Below, one piece after another: positions 23,332 through 36,900 of a stretch of DNA of 64,000 nt. The notes beneath the pieces were generated by a model, which was not told where the DNA came from, did not search any database, and was given only the letters and a program-made list of their open reading frames with translations. This DNA comes from Mactromeris polynyma (Eukaryota > Mollusca > Bivalvia > Venerida > Mactridae): contig JASFXZ010000009.1 in NCBI GenBank assembly GCA_032209605.1, positions 12,077,553 through 12,141,552 on the forward strand. The letters run 5' to 3'. Each line of letters starts with the position of its first letter. The stretch's first letter is position 1. A program made the position numbers and the translations under genes.

Positions 23332-26279
23332 TATTGCCTGTAACTACATGCATATTCAATATTACTTGCACAACTGATTAAACTCGATCAGTTTTTTTAG
23401 ATAACTTCTAAGCAGCTGGGAACATGCAGACACATTATTTATTGCCTGACTTCAGACTTGGACAAGTGTGAGGAATTGTCAGTCGGACATGTAAGCCACT
23501 TCTATTTTTACCAAGAGGAGGCGTCTAATGTTTCTGTTATAGACACATCCCCTGAGAAACAAATAACTTCACAGCTTAAAATTCATTCCATACACAAAAT
23601 ATGCAATCCCATGCCCAGACCTATCTCAGTAACTTGGTTTCTGCACTCAGTACTCAAGCGTTACTCTACCAAGTCGAAGTGTGGACGCTTAAGAGCATGA
23701 AGTGGATCTGTCAAATACACAATGTTATGATCAATTGTCGACAGACTTTGGCTCAACATTTTTTATCATTATGAACATTCCCCCCCCCCCCAGTTCAGAG
23801 CAAAGTGACCTTGACATGATAACAGCTGTGCTGCTTTTTTCCCCCTGTAACTTTTGCAGTATTTAAGTATTTTAATTAACAGCAATAACTTGCATAACAC
23901 AATTTGGCATAATAGGAAAAATATGGAAATGAAATGTTATTATCGGCATTAATTAATTGTAAAAGATTTGAAAGAAGAAACTGAACACAAAAGAAAATCA
24001 AGGTTAGTTTTTCTCCTGTTATTTATTTATTTGTTAGTACTGCGAAAATAGAGGCAAATAGGGCTATGGTTTGTGCCCTAGTGAACAGGCTATCACTCAA
24101 GACTCAAAATTAACTTCACTGCCCACTGATGTCAGGTTAAGGTGTATACCAAAAACACAATAGTTTGTAGAACTCCCTGAAATATCAAAGTAAGCAGGAT
24201 ATGTAAGCCAGACAACAGGTAATATGAATGTTGTCACATAATGAACAACAATACTTGTGAAATCTGAAATTTCACTCCTTGTAACAGTAATCTATCACAC
24301 AAAATGACCTTTCTGCTAGCAATGTATGACACATATACCTGTAGGTGTGGTATACTGTATATTACCGGCCATAAGTCGAGTTTTTTTTACTAAAAAAATC
24401 ACCAAAAGTCACTGGTCGACTTATAGTAACAGATGAAAATCAAACAAAATACGACCAGTTGGTAACATAAACCGGGCTTAAAATTAAGAACTGACACCAC
24501 TGTATCACTGCTATATTACCAATACCATGTCATGTCTTCATCCATATTATACGCTATTAATAGCTATATTCTGCAATTTAAATCCAGCTTCCAGCAAAGT
24601 TTCATGAAATTCTGCCCTGTGGTTTCAGAGGATATGATTTTTAAACAATTGTAGACAGTTGGACAGACAGACTCTGGAAAAAGACCGATCAAAACAGCTA
24701 ACCTGAGCACAGTTTTGTTTAAGTGTTTAAGATGTAAACAGCGATGTCAATATATGTCTCATGATCACATGCCGAAATCTCAACAAGAACAGCGACTATG
24801 CACAAAGAGAGAAGCAAAGATTAGAGAATGTCAGTTGGATGCTATTTTATTATAATCAATTTACATTATAGAGACAACACAAACAATTTATACATCATCA
24901 AACATAACTTTTATCACATTAGTGATGATGTCTAAAAAAAACATCAAAATTACGAACTCTCAAGAAGTACAAATTGCAATTTGAAACTCAGTATCTATTT
25001 AAGCCCATGTCACTTTATTGACTGTACCAGAAATAATTAATGTATCTGTAACATCTACCCTTAAAGCCTATCCCAGATTCGCACAATATGTTCTAATCTT
25101 GTCACGTATTGTAGTACTTATCCTTTGATATTGAGGAAAAGTGAATAATGAGTTAATAAAATACAAGCCTACAATGATATTAACTTCACAAGATACCAGT
25201 ACATACCATTTCTAGAGCAAATGCTTGAAGGCATACAATCTAATTTCTTAAGAAATACAAGTTTCTACAGTAGGTATAACCTACAATTGATGAGAAAACA
25301 AAAACATTGATAATCTGTATTGATGATGTTGGAGAAGTCTATATACAGCCTGTATTTAGTATTGATTTATTATTGTGGTAAGATGAGGAATGTATAAAAT
25401 GAAACATATTCTTGTGTCACTGAGAGCAACTTCCTGGTAAAACTAGAAGCCATATAAATGTAGGATTCATCCAGTTCCTAATACAAATGGATGGATGTAA
25501 TCATCTAGATATGTGAGCGATCCAATGACCATTACCATGTTGCCTCACATCACTTCCTGGGAAGCCGACCAATTAACCAAATAATTAAGAACCAAAATTA
25601 TGACAGAATGAAGTAAACGTTACAACGAGAAAGTAAAAAAAACCGTTTCTTTGAAATTAATGAAATTCAAAATATACAGTTCAATCAGTGTGTGAAAATT
25701 CCACTTTCAATCTAAAAGAAAATTTCTGATTGAACACACTGTAAATCACAATTTAAACCTGTTTCAGGAACAATTAATAAAATTACATTAAGTAATGACA
25801 AAAAAACATTCTTGGAGACATGAAATTAAGGTGTGCCCTTTCGGAAAACAGAAATGTATCACATTATCTGTGAAATCTATCAACTTTAATGAGAATTTAT
25901 GAACTGCCCGTAAATCATTAATCATCAAGATCTTACAAACTTAATGGAAAACAATGCACTTCACCAATTATGATCTCCATGTAGACTTCAAATCAACAAC
26001 CAGCTCAATTAACATTGTCAGAGTTCCTAAGATTGCATTTTTAATTGTCATTAACTGAACTATTGTACACTAGAATTGTGTGACACTAGGTGACTGTAGG
26101 GCAATTACTTAAAGAGCATTACTCTAGTGTAACTGGTTTGATATAAAGGAAATATTATGTTGTTACAGTGAAAACCACATACATAATGCCTCCCCACACA
26201 GATCTCAGGGAAATGTCACCCTACATAACGTAAGGAATTAAGAATGTGTAAGGAGCAGTGCATGCCACAAGATTTTCAT
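23332..26279. other. AT-rich non-coding stretch
   Basis: A C-run near 23780 and a small inverted pair ATAAGTCGA/TCGACTTAT (24371-24425) are visible. The open frame 23458-23700 is unsupported. Confidence 0.5.
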
Positions 26280-28960
26280 GCACTTCTAGTACTTTGATTA
26301 AATCAGCACTTCCAAAACTTTGTTAATTACCATTCGTATTACCTTGATATAATCTGCACTTATAGTACCTTGATTAAATAGATACATTTAGTATTTTGAA
26401 CAAAGGGTACTACAAGTACTTGCTTTAATCAGTTCCTATGAAACCTTGATTTGATTAATAATTCTGGAACTTTGATTTAATGTATGTCAAGGACTTGGAC
26501 TTAATATGTAGGTCAAGTACTTTGATTTAATCAGCACTTTTAGTACCTTGATTTTATCAGTCCTAACAGTATTTTGATTGATCCTGTAACACAGAGACAA
26601 GCCAATACAATACTTTGATTCATCCTGCAAGTCCTAACAGTACTTTGATTTATCCTGTAATGCAGAGACAAGTCCTTACAATACTTTGATTCATCCTGTA
26701 ACACAGAGACAAGACCTTACAATACTTTGATTCATCCTGAAGGTCCTTACAGTACTTTGATTCATCCTGCAAGCCCTTAAAATACTTTGATTCATCCTGT
26801 AACACAGAGACAAGTCCTTACAATACTTTGATTCATCCTGAAAGTCCTTACAGTACTTTGATTCATCCTGCAAGTCCTTAAAATACTTTGATTCATCCTG
26901 TAAGTCCTTACAGTACTATGATTCATCCTGTAACACAGAGACAAGTCCTTACAATACTTTGATCCATCCTGCAAGTCCTTACAATGCTTTGATTCATCCT
27001 GTAACACAGAGACAAGTCCTTACAGTACTTTGATTCATCCTGTAACGCAAAGACAAGTCCTTACAGTACTTTGATTTATCCTGTAACACAGAGACAAGTC
27101 CTTACAGTACTTTGATACATCCTGTAACGCAGACACAAGACCTTACAGTACTTTGATTCATCCTTCAACACAGGGACAATACCTTACAGTACTTTGATTC
27201 ATCCTGAACCAAAGAGACAAGTCCTTACAGTACTTTGATTCATCCTGTACCACAGAGACAAGTCCTTACAGTACTTTGATTCATCCTGTACCACAGAGAC
27301 AAGTCCTTACAGAGCTTCGATTCATCCTGTAAGTCCTTACAGTACTTTGATTCATACTGCAACACAGAGACAAGTCCTATAAATACTTGCATTTATCCTA
27401 CAAGGCATTACAGTACTTTGATTCATCCTGTAACACAGAGACAAGTCCTTACAGTACTTTGATTCATCCTGTAACACAGAGATAAGTCCTTACAGTACTT
27501 TGATTCATCCTGTAACGCAGAGACAGGTCCTTACATTACTATGATGCATCCTGTAATGCAGAGACAGGTCCTTACACTACTTTGATTCATCCTGTAACAC
27601 AGAGACAGATCCTTACAGTACTTTGATGCATCCTGTAACACTGTGACAAGTCCTTACAGTACTTTGATTCATCCTGTAACACAGAGATAGATCCTTACAG
27701 TACTTTGATTCATCCTGTAACGCAGAGATAAGTCCTTACAGTACTTTGATTCATCCTGTAACGCAGAGACAGGTCCTTACATTACTATGATGCATCCTGT
27801 AATGCAGAGACAGGTCCTTACACTACTTTGATTCATCCTGTAACACAGAGACAGGTCCTTACATTACTATGATGCATCCTGTAATGCAGAGACAGGTCCT
27901 TACACTACTTTGATTCATCCTGTAACACAGAGACAGATCCTTACAGTACTTTGATGCATCCTGTAACACTGTGACAAGTCCTTACAGTACTTTGATTCAT
28001 CCTGTAACACAGAGATAGATCCTTACATTACTATGATGCATCCTGTAATGCAGAGACAGGTCCTTACACTACTTTGATTCATCCTGTAACACAGAGACAG
28101 ATCCTTACAGTACTTTGATGCATCCTGTAACACTGTGACAAGTCCTTACAGTACTTTGATTCATCCTGTAACACAGAGATAGATCCTTACAGTACTTTGA
28201 TTCATCCTGTAACGCAGAGATAAGTCCTTACAGTACTTTGATTCATCCTGTAACGCAGAGACAGGTCCTTACATTACTATGATGCATCCTGTAATGCAGA
28301 GACAGGTCCTTACACTACTTTGATTCATCCTGTAACACAGAGACAGATCCTTACAGTACTTTGATGCATCCTGTAACACAGAGATAGATCCTTACAGTAC
28401 TTTGATTCATCCTGTAACGCAGAGATAAGTCCTTATGGTACTTTGATTCATCCTGTAACACAGAGATAAGTCCTTACGGTACTTTGATGCATCTTGTAAC
28501 ACAGAGACAGGTCCTAACAGTACTTTGATGCATCCTGTAACACAGAGACAGATCATTACAGTACTTTGATGCATCCTTCAACACAGAGACAAGTCCTCAC
28601 AGTACTTTGATTCATCCTGTAACGCAGAGATAAGTCCTTACAGTACTTAGATTCATCCTGTAACACAGAGACAAGTCCTTACAGTAATTAGATGCATCCT
28701 GTAACACAGAGAAAAGTCCTTACTGTACTTTGATGCATCCTGTAACACAGAGACAGATCTTTACAGTACTTTGATTCATCCTGTAACACAGAGACAAGTC
28801 CTTACAGTACTTTGATTCATCCTGTAACACAGAGACAAGTCCTTACAGTACTTTGATTCATCCTGTAACACAGAGATAAGTCCTTACAGTACTTTGATTC
28901 ATCCTGTAACACAGAGACAAGTCCTTAGGGTACTTTGATTCATCCTGTAACATAGAGACA
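26280..28960. repeat. 2.7 kb minisatellite of 30 and 41 bp units with a degenerate left edge
   Basis: The array repeats TACTTTGATTCATCCTGTAA followed by GTCCTTACAG. Most units carry an extra 11 bases (AACACAGAGAC type), giving 41 bp; units without it are 30 bp. From 26280 to 26580 the repeats decay into diverged TAGTACCTTGATTAAATCAG-like copies, and the right part (27530-28400) shows multi-unit block duplications. The minus-strand open frames at 26691-26873, 26792-27007 and 28858-29055 are repeat artefacts. Confidence 0.93.
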
Positions 28961-29249
28961 GGATAGAATAGCACTAAACAAAACCTCTCAGCTTCATTAC
29001 AATCAATGATCACAGATTTTTTCTCATTACCATAAAATAGTGCAATAAACTCCACTCCCTATAGTGCTATTATCGAATTCTTCATTAACACTAAGCACTT
29101 CCAGACCACTGGTTTTGCATTAAACATCAATTACACTAAAACCTTTAAATATGTTATTAATTAAATTGAATTTATTAAAATGGGGGGGGGGGGATTATGA
29201 AGCAGATAAAGTTCATTAATGGATGAACATAACAATGGGACCACTAATG

Positions 29250-29308
29250 TGGTAAGGTATAAGCCACTCAACCATAGAGATTACAGGTTTCAATCCCTGC
29301 GAAGGTCA
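29250..29308 (+). repeat. tRNA-like head, degenerate
   Basis: GGTAAGGTATAAGCC (A-box-like) and GGTTTCAATCCCTGC (B-box-like), 30 bases apart. Confidence 0.4.
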
Positions 29309-29343
29309 CAACCACACCTCCTCATACAATATTAGAAGCAATC

Positions 29344-29398
29344 CTGGTTAGCCCAGCCGGTAGAGCACTCAACTGCTGATCTAGAGGTGTCAGGTTCA
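29344..29398 (+). repeat. tRNA-derived head joined to a LINE fragment
   Basis: GGTTAGCCCAGCCGGTAGAG is a good A box and GTCAGGTTCAAA a B box. The reverse-transcriptase fragment starts immediately after it on the opposite strand. Confidence 0.55.
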
Positions 29399-29665
29399 AA
29401 ATGAAAATAATGCATCCATAGTCATTTTGTCCTGTGAACTCTGATCTATGTGGAGAAGTTTGAGTACACCAATGTCTCTAACATGGTATACACACTTCAC
29501 AACCATTATGTAACCACCAATGTTTACAATCATAATGTTGAATTTTGTGAGTTGATGTTTGGTTCCATACAAAATAAGTTCAGTTGTTGACAAGTTCATT
29601 TTCAATCTATATCTGATCGTCCATAAAACAATATCCTGGAAACAATTTAATTTTGGCAAATGCAC
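29396..29665 (-). pseudogene. LINE reverse-transcriptase fragment (jockey/CR1-like)
   Basis: The minus strand is open for 89 codons. It follows the pattern of the region after the catalytic core of LINE reverse transcriptases: a Leu/Trp-containing helix, then RLKMNLSTTELILYGTKHQL (family N-R-L-x-L-N-x-x-K-T-E-x-I-L-F-G-T-x-x-Q-L), then a short spacer, NIGG, and VRDIGVL (family V-x-D-L-G-V). The Lys of K-T-E is Thr here, suggesting a decayed copy. The FADD-type catalytic motif is not included; the fragment is cut at both ends. A tRNA-like head lies directly beside it at 29344-29398. Confidence 0.72.
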
Positions 29666-30049
29666 ACACCAAGTCTGATTGGTTTAGTATTGTGGAGTTC
29701 AGGAGCTTATTCGCAGTAATAGAATTTAAAACCATGTAATTTTATATGTTACAAGCCTACTAGAGCCTACTACAACAAACTCTCTCCTAGACTATAATGT
29801 ACTTATGTAAATGAAGCTGTAAATTGACAGATTCAATGCGGTAACGGTACTTAGAAAATTTATAGAGTATCATAGAAAAGGCTATCATTCACACAATGTT
29901 AAACACAACATCACAAGCACCCATTTCTGTTAAAATTGATCAGTTCAATAGGCAACTCTTCAATATTTTCATTTTATTTTGGTTGTTTGCCAATAGATGA
30001 AATCCATAATTCACCGAAGAGGTTTTAACCTGGGGTACAAACAATTTAA

Positions 30050-30690
30050 GTCTAGATCCACAGAAGTTTATTCGGACATTAAATTCTGTATTTGTTTTCA
30101 TCGCGATGCCAGCACAAATTTAAAGATAGTTTGTTGTTTGTACAGCAGGATCAGAGAGGAACCCCATATTTATAGCAATTCAGAGTATAGACTGTTTTTA
30201 TTTACTTGAGAGTGTTGTAAACAAATAGTTAGCCAATAAAAACATGTTTTGCAAAATATTGACCAATAGACATTGTGTACACAAAAACAGTATTCTAAAC
30301 TAATTTGGAATTGACAGTAGATATATTACAATCCTTATTTCTGGTTCAGACACAACAAATATTACTGTAGTAAAAAATGTATGAACCAATTTTGTCAATG
30401 TCAAGAACATAGTTACCATGTCTCAAGAAAAGAAAACTATATATTCTATTGTTTGATTAAAAAATAGTTGAGAATACTATTACATTTTGTACTTGTGAAC
30501 AAGCTAGCGCTAGATGTCTATTGGGCAATATTTTACAAAACGTGTTTTTATTGGCTAACCATGTCACTATTTGTTTACAACTAAACCATTCTCAAGTAAA
30601 TAATAAACAATATAAAACAGACTAAATATCATTAAGTGTTTACAATTAAAAGGCCTGTTTGACTTCTGTCCGAATTCGTGATCACCCCAA
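30050..30690. mobile_element. Large inverted repeat with arms of about 110 bp
   Basis: 30165-30290 (TTTATTTACTTGAGAG, TTAGCCAATAAAAACATG, AAATATTGACCAATAGACAT) is inverted at 30505-30640. Weaker matches (TTCGGACA near 30070 and 30672) suggest the full element spans about 30050-30690. A third, single-arm copy is at 6608-6700. Confidence 0.55.
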
Positions 30691-31628
30691 TTCTTACCAC
30701 GCTTACGTGGATACGACACTGGGGGCATTTATACATGGACGGTAAAATTGGAGGTGGCAAATGTAGATCTTTCGATACTTGCTTTGGATTTGCGGTACTA
30801 ATTACAGCCGGCCTGAGGCAGACAGTCTAAAATGGACTACAAACAACAAAATAACAAAGTTTTCAGAGTTTATCGGCATAACTGCAAAAATAATTGCCTT
30901 TTGCAAGCTAATTATTATAGATCATATAGTAGTCACAGTTTATTGTATTACTTTACATTTATACATAAGAAATTAGCATAGGGAGACCAGAGTTCCAATG
31001 TCAATGTATTTTCCAATCATATTAACTAAGATGGGATATGTAAAGATTCAACATCTATAATAAGCGATTGCATGAAATGACCTTCATGGCATGTTATGTT
31101 CCACCAATAAGCGATCGCATGAAATGACCTTCATGGCAGTTTATCGTCCGTATATTATTTATGTCTGTAGAATTGTCATATATCTGGAACATTAACACTC
31201 AACCTGGGGCTTTGGAAATGGATTAGAACAGTGTTTTATTGTTCACAAGGTTATAATCTGCTGATTCTGAGCTAGACATATTTCTATATGTGATGAGGAA
31301 TAGCTTTGGAAATTACTTCAAAAAGCTTTATAAAAGATATATTTATCAGAGTTCAAAACCACTGGTAAGATTATTAAAATCTGACCTGAGTTATGGCATT
31401 GAATAATTCATAAAAGCCTCAAATATTGACCCAATCCAAGAAATATATTACATCCACTATGAAACAATGTATAGGGAAAAAATCTGAAAATTGTAAAATA
31501 TCTAATGACCACAGTCTTTTATAAACAGCCTTTAATACAGAGCTACCCGATGCTATTCTCTTACAATTGAAATAAAAAATATCTCCTTATCAAACAATGA
31601 CGACATAGAACATAATATACTACAGAAG

Positions 31629-31741
31629 AGATAATGGGAGACAACTCTAGAAGGGATAAGGGAGACTACTCTAGACGAAATAAAGGAAAAGAACTCTAAA
31701 ATGGATGAAGGGAGAGAACTCATGAAAATCTCCTGTGATTA
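31629..31741 (+). repeat. GATAAAGGGAGAGAACTC family, copy 2 (tandemised end)
   Basis: Four degenerate copies of a roughly 25 bp unit (GATAAAGGGAGAGAACTCTA type) end in AACTCATGAAAATCTCCTGTG, matching the termini of the copies at 492-712 and 50321-50489. No opposite inverted end is visible, so only one end remains. Confidence 0.55.
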
Positions 31742-31904
31742 AATCTTTTGAAATGACACTGATGCACTCATATTTTACAAAGTTAGATTTTTTTCTTTTT
31801 TAATTACAAACCAGAGGAAAATTTGCTGTGTAATCAATGTTATCAAATAGTTAAACAGGCCCTTCTGAGAAATAAAATTAAACAGTTGAAGCAAAATTCA
31901 AACT

Positions 31905-32105
31905 AGGCCATCCTTAAAAATGTTTGTTTGGCATAACCCATACACAGCATAATCTAGGCAGGTATATAGGTAAGTAAGTAATTTTTTGAATTATTATTTT
32001 TATGGTCATCGCTTGCGTTCACTGTTTGATAATATTCCCACTCAGACCCCTCATGTTTTTAATACGGGCCATTTTCATGGGTAGGTAAGGTTGTGCACAA
32101 CCAAC
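31905..32105 (+). repeat. Dispersed repeat Y, copy 1
   Basis: GCCATCCTTAAAAATGTTTG, GACCCCTCAT and GGCCATTTTCATGGGTAGG occur in this order, and the same order is inverted at 49672-49900. Confidence 0.62.
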
Positions 32106-33307
32106 AATATTGTAATGATGGCCTTATGTAAATATGCAGAAGCTAGAATAACTAGACTGAGAACAATACAATATTCATTGCTGCAAAATACCATTGATTA
32201 AACTGCTGTTCTAAGTTACAATGAGTGTAATCAATTAAGAAAATGCTCCAAATAAAGAATGCAAGAATTACAACATCAATTATAGCAAACATCAATTAGT
32301 AAAAGCAGAGCAGTAGTAAATTCACAGAAGAATTTGTCAATTTATTTCTAAAATTCTTGCAACTTTGAATCATAATTGTATTATAACTGGAATGTAATTA
32401 GATATTAGTGACTTTACGGTAAATTTATCTATCAAACTCTTCAACTGTGTCTTATTTTTCCCATTTACCGGTATTGGCTTCTTGCTCTGACGTCAAAACA
32501 CTACTTCTCTAAACATTCTTGTAACAATCACATTAATCAATTCAACAAACCTTTGCAGACTTATTTTTCTAAGTTATTTTAAGTGTGCGTGGGAGACATG
32601 ATTTCACAAGGGTTTAAGCTACTGGTACACAAACACATGACAATCATGCTAGCAGTAGTTAAAGTGGCAGAAAATTCAATACCAGTCCACTCCCTTTTGC
32701 TGCCCTGCTGTAGCTATATTTATCTAAACATTTCATATAAAAGCTCACTCAGTGTATGATTGGTTCTGATTAAATGAAGACAGTGCAAGACTATGGTAAC
32801 TCTTATATAAATACATAGGAGTTACGATAGTCTTACATTGAACCCTCGATATGTAAAAATAATGAAACCTGATAACCATTAAACGGACTTATCTAAAACG
32901 AATCGAAAAGTTTCAATTAACTACCCTTTTTATTTAGTGATTAAAAACTAATTATCTATAGTGTCACCTTCACATCATCAATTAATCATAAGTGATGTAT
33001 TAAAATTGTTTGTTTTAATTCAGAGAAAATCGAAATCAAAAAACATTTTGTAGTCAAAAGTTTATGGACTCATTGATTTATTGATCTGAAGTAGGTTAAT
33101 ATTTCACATTGAAAGAAATCATCCACTGCAATAATTAAAACAAAACCTATTTTCAGTGAAATAAAACACATTTAAGTAATTTTTTCTCTTCTCGTCATGA
33201 AATTCCAATAATTATTAACATACATGTATATATTTCTATCTTGGATGCTGACTACAGTCTCAGAAAAATATTTTGAATGTTTGGAGCCATACGTATTCTT
33301 TTACACC
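32106..33307. other. AT-rich non-coding stretch
   Basis: No repeat family, exon or promoter signal recognised. Confidence 0.5.
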
Positions 33308-33717
33308 TTCCCTGTGTTCAGTAAAGGTGTTTGCGGCTAACGTTTCACAACGTTTGCAATTAGGTTCCCTGTGTTCAGTAAAGGTGTTTGCGGCTAACGT
33401 TTGACAACGTTTGCAATTAGGTTCCCTGTGTTCAGTAAAGGTGTTTGCGGCTAACGTTTGATAACGTTTGCAATTAGGTTCCCTGTGTTCAGTAAAGGTG
33501 TTTGCGACTAACGTTTCACAACGTTTGCAATTAGGTTCTCTGTGTTCAGTAAAGGTGTTTGCGGCTAACGTTTGACAACGTTTGCAATTAGGTTCCCTGT
33601 GTTCAGTAAAGGTGTTTGCGGCTAACGTTTCACAACGTTTGCAATTAGGTTCTCTGTGTTCAGTAAAGGTGTTTGCGGCTAACGTTTCACAACGTTTGCA
33701 ATTAGGTTCCCTGTGTG
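33308..33717 (-). repeat. 57 bp repeat, about 7 copies, open on the minus strand as 19-residue CxxC units
   Basis: Each unit is exactly 19 codons. On the minus strand all copies stay in one open frame reading NCKRCETLAANTFTEHREP with few changes (Glu/Gln, Cys/Tyr, Ala/Val). The minus-strand frame spans 33260-33748 (162 codons). An acceptor-like CACTGCACACAG lies just upstream, and the frame ends at 33260 in unrelated AT-rich sequence. A unit length divisible by three and a synonymous CCC/CTC change are mildly in favour of coding, but I recognise no family. Confidence 0.85.
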
Positions 33718-33995
33718 CAGTGAATGTGATACAGTGAGTTAGGGACACAAATAATGCAATTGTTAGCCATAGTATTCACTTGTTCCATGCAGTATACAAA
33801 GCCCTCTATGTATCCAATATGTGACCTTAAAGTGTCCAGGTTAACCTGACAAATCCCATTGACAGTCAGAAAATGGTTTTGTTTTACAGCTAGGTAACAC
33901 AAGACAGTTGTCTGAATACAACATACTGCTAAATCATGTCCCATGGCTGTACTAAATTTACAAGTTTGATCAATTGAGTTAAGAATTTTTACCAT

Positions 33996-36900
33996 CTCTC
34001 AACACTATTTGCTTAATATATGGCTTGCATTTCACCTACCCAATGCTCCAGGGATACAAACCAGTACTAACGGTCTAACCTGCTCACACAGAACTACAGG
34101 CAACTCGCATCTTGACCATGAATCAGAGGAGAAGAACATGGAAGTACTTTGGACTGATAGCTCTGAACAGGTCAAATTGTCATAAAGAAAAAATACAATA
34201 GAGGTATACTATTACCAAATAACTAATCAAGTTAATGAGGAATCTACCTCAGTGCTGTGAGTCAACAACCAAGCTTATGAGAAACTTAACAGATTTATTG
34301 TCAAGTTTTTGTGAAGCCGAAAAAAAAATGTTGAGTCTAAAATGGAAATAAATTTCGGAAATTATCAGAATGTTTCTGAATTGAATAAAAGGAGGTGCTG
34401 AATTTTTTAGCCATATTTAATCATTACTGTTGATTTGCGATAGTTCGGATGTTTGTTAAGGTCCTGTCATAAAGAAATTAGCTCATAATAGTCATGAAAG
34501 AGAGACTATTCTATGACAATTCATAGAATAGTCAAGTGTTTTGATACCATGCTGATAATTACTGATTTAACATCACTGCAATTTGCCTGGTTTGTAACAT
34601 GTCCAGTATTACCAAGCCATTCAATGACCATGAACGGTGAATATGGGCCACCTAATTAGTTCAGTTCCATAAAAGGAAATATCCATTTCACGTTTGATGC
34701 ATATTGGTGATAAAAATTACCATAAAGTTTCCGTTTTCAGCATTCTTTAATTAAGTTGTCATCCCGAGATTCAGAATAAAAGGTATGTTTGATAAATGTC
34801 ACAATTAAAGAAATTTTATGAGGTGGTATAACACAAGGCCATCATTAATACATTGCTCGATATTCAACCATCTTTTCTTAATTAGGGATAAGACGGCGGT
34901 GTCACTAATTCTTGAAGTACCGGGAAAATCACCAAAAGTAGCAGGGAATCTTGGTGGATATTCCTCTAATCATTCATATGAGAAAAGTAGCCGGGTGATG
35001 ATTCTGAAGTTACCGGGTAATTTTACCACTACCGGCTCTTATTGACACCCCTGATAAGAGGCAATTTTTTACTTCCTGAAAAATCCATTCTAAGTTTGCA
35101 CGGCCCTTTGTTGTTTTTAAGAAGCAAAATACTGTTAGTGTAATACCAAGAAATTATAAGGAATAATGTTTGCTCTTTTCAGGAGATAGGTATAGTCACG
35201 AAAATAAATGCTAACTAAATATTGTTGTGTAAATTTCATGTCAAAATTGGTAGTTGAATCCCGTGAACAATTGACTGATAACATCAATTCGCAAAATATT
35301 GGCCACGCAAAAATATCTGATACAGTAAAACAGGGGATGAGGGATCATACTCAAGCAATATTGGGGGCTTACAGACCTACTGGAGATGGTTGGAGGAATT
35401 CCGTGTTCTCAAAAAAAATCATGACATATATGGCAACATTCAATAAATGTCACAACATAACTTCACATTGCGTATTGTACTTTTATAAAGACAATACCAG
35501 CTCAGACATGAAAACAGCAATAAAAGTTAATTAAGTAGTGATTTTATTATACATTATCTCCCAGCTTTTTCATTATTCCATAAATATCATGGCCTTAGTC
35601 TAAGTAACTTTAACACCTCTACATGGCTTGATAAAAGATATATTTATACACTTAACAATTTTTCTAACTCCAGCACTTTCATTTTTTAATTCTCTTTTTT
35701 ATTTGCACAGAAGAAATCTATAAAAAATTCTCTACATCCGTTATATAGCCAACATAATGAACACATATCATTAAATACTGTAAGTCGATCGTTAAACTTT
35801 GTTGAATCCTAGTAACAACCGGACATAAAATCTAAGCTCCGGACATAAATTCTAAGCTCTAGTCAGGATTATAACTTTGCAATGAGGACAGTAATCAATT
35901 ATGTCAATTATGAACTTACAAACTACAAATAATACTACAAAAATATATTGTAGAAAATTTGCATTGGTTACTCACAGTGGTATGAAAAACCAGGAATGTA
36001 ATTTACTATTTCTTTGACTGCATTTGAGCAAATAAGAGATATCATTTTTGCCTTGCACAAAGAGACACTACCAATAACTACCAGTCACTAAGACAGATAA
36101 GACTTTACATTGTGTGATTGAAGACATGACGTTGATAAACTGGATCAATACATCCAATATATCCTTCACATCATAATTTTATCAGCAGCTTATAGATCTG
36201 TACTGTTTTTAGCAAAGTGTATAAATGATTGAATTTGACATGGATAATGATTGTTATGAACAAACTTCATTACAATGTAAAGTCAATGACCAGTATGGCT
36301 CCTATATGTATATGTATCTGAACTTTTTTTTGGAATAAGGAAATACGCTGGTCAAACATGATACAAAGCATGTATGTATTTATAAAACTTATGCTAATTC
36401 AGGAAGCAAATCAATTGGGGTATATTCCTAAATCCACAGTTATCAATTAGCATTTACAATTAGGAATAGGATACATCAAGAGTGGTGAGGGGAGAAATAG
36501 AGATGAAGTGAAAGCCCGATCAACAGTAGAAAATACCCATAAATTAATAATTAAATTATCCATTTACCGGTAGTCATTTAAAATTGACCATTCACACGGA
36601 TTGACAGAATGAAAAGCATTCAAATCTGCAGAAATTTGATAATATCAAGCCATTACACAGATCTAACTCTAAAAACATAATTGGAGCAATTTACTTTTAT
36701 TTTGACCTTAATTGGAGCCATTTAGGCCTTTACAAAGATTAAATCAATGTTTGTCATACATATGTCAAATTTAAGCAATAACAGTCAAAATAAGGAAGAA
36801 AATAAAATTTAAAAAATATGTAATAAATGAAATACTTCGAATAAATACCGATAAAATAAACAGGTTCATATACTCATGTACTTTCAGTTCAATATACAAT

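Noticed and set aside
30695..30760. Minus-strand YKCPQCRIHVS with two CxxC-spaced cysteines, like a zinc-finger start
   Set aside because: Only about a dozen codons at the edge of the inverted-repeat element, with no second half of a finger.
34098..34190. Exon-like stretch after CTCACACAG with SHLDHESEE and WTDSSEQ
   Set aside because: Sits beside a tRNA-like trace and ends at a stop within 30 codons; more likely a SINE body.
35208..35534. 108-codon plus-strand ATG frame after a good acceptor (TGCTCTTTTCAG near 35182)
   Set aside because: No recognised family, and the upstream frame is closed by a stop directly before the ATG. About one such frame is expected by chance in this amount of AT-rich DNA.
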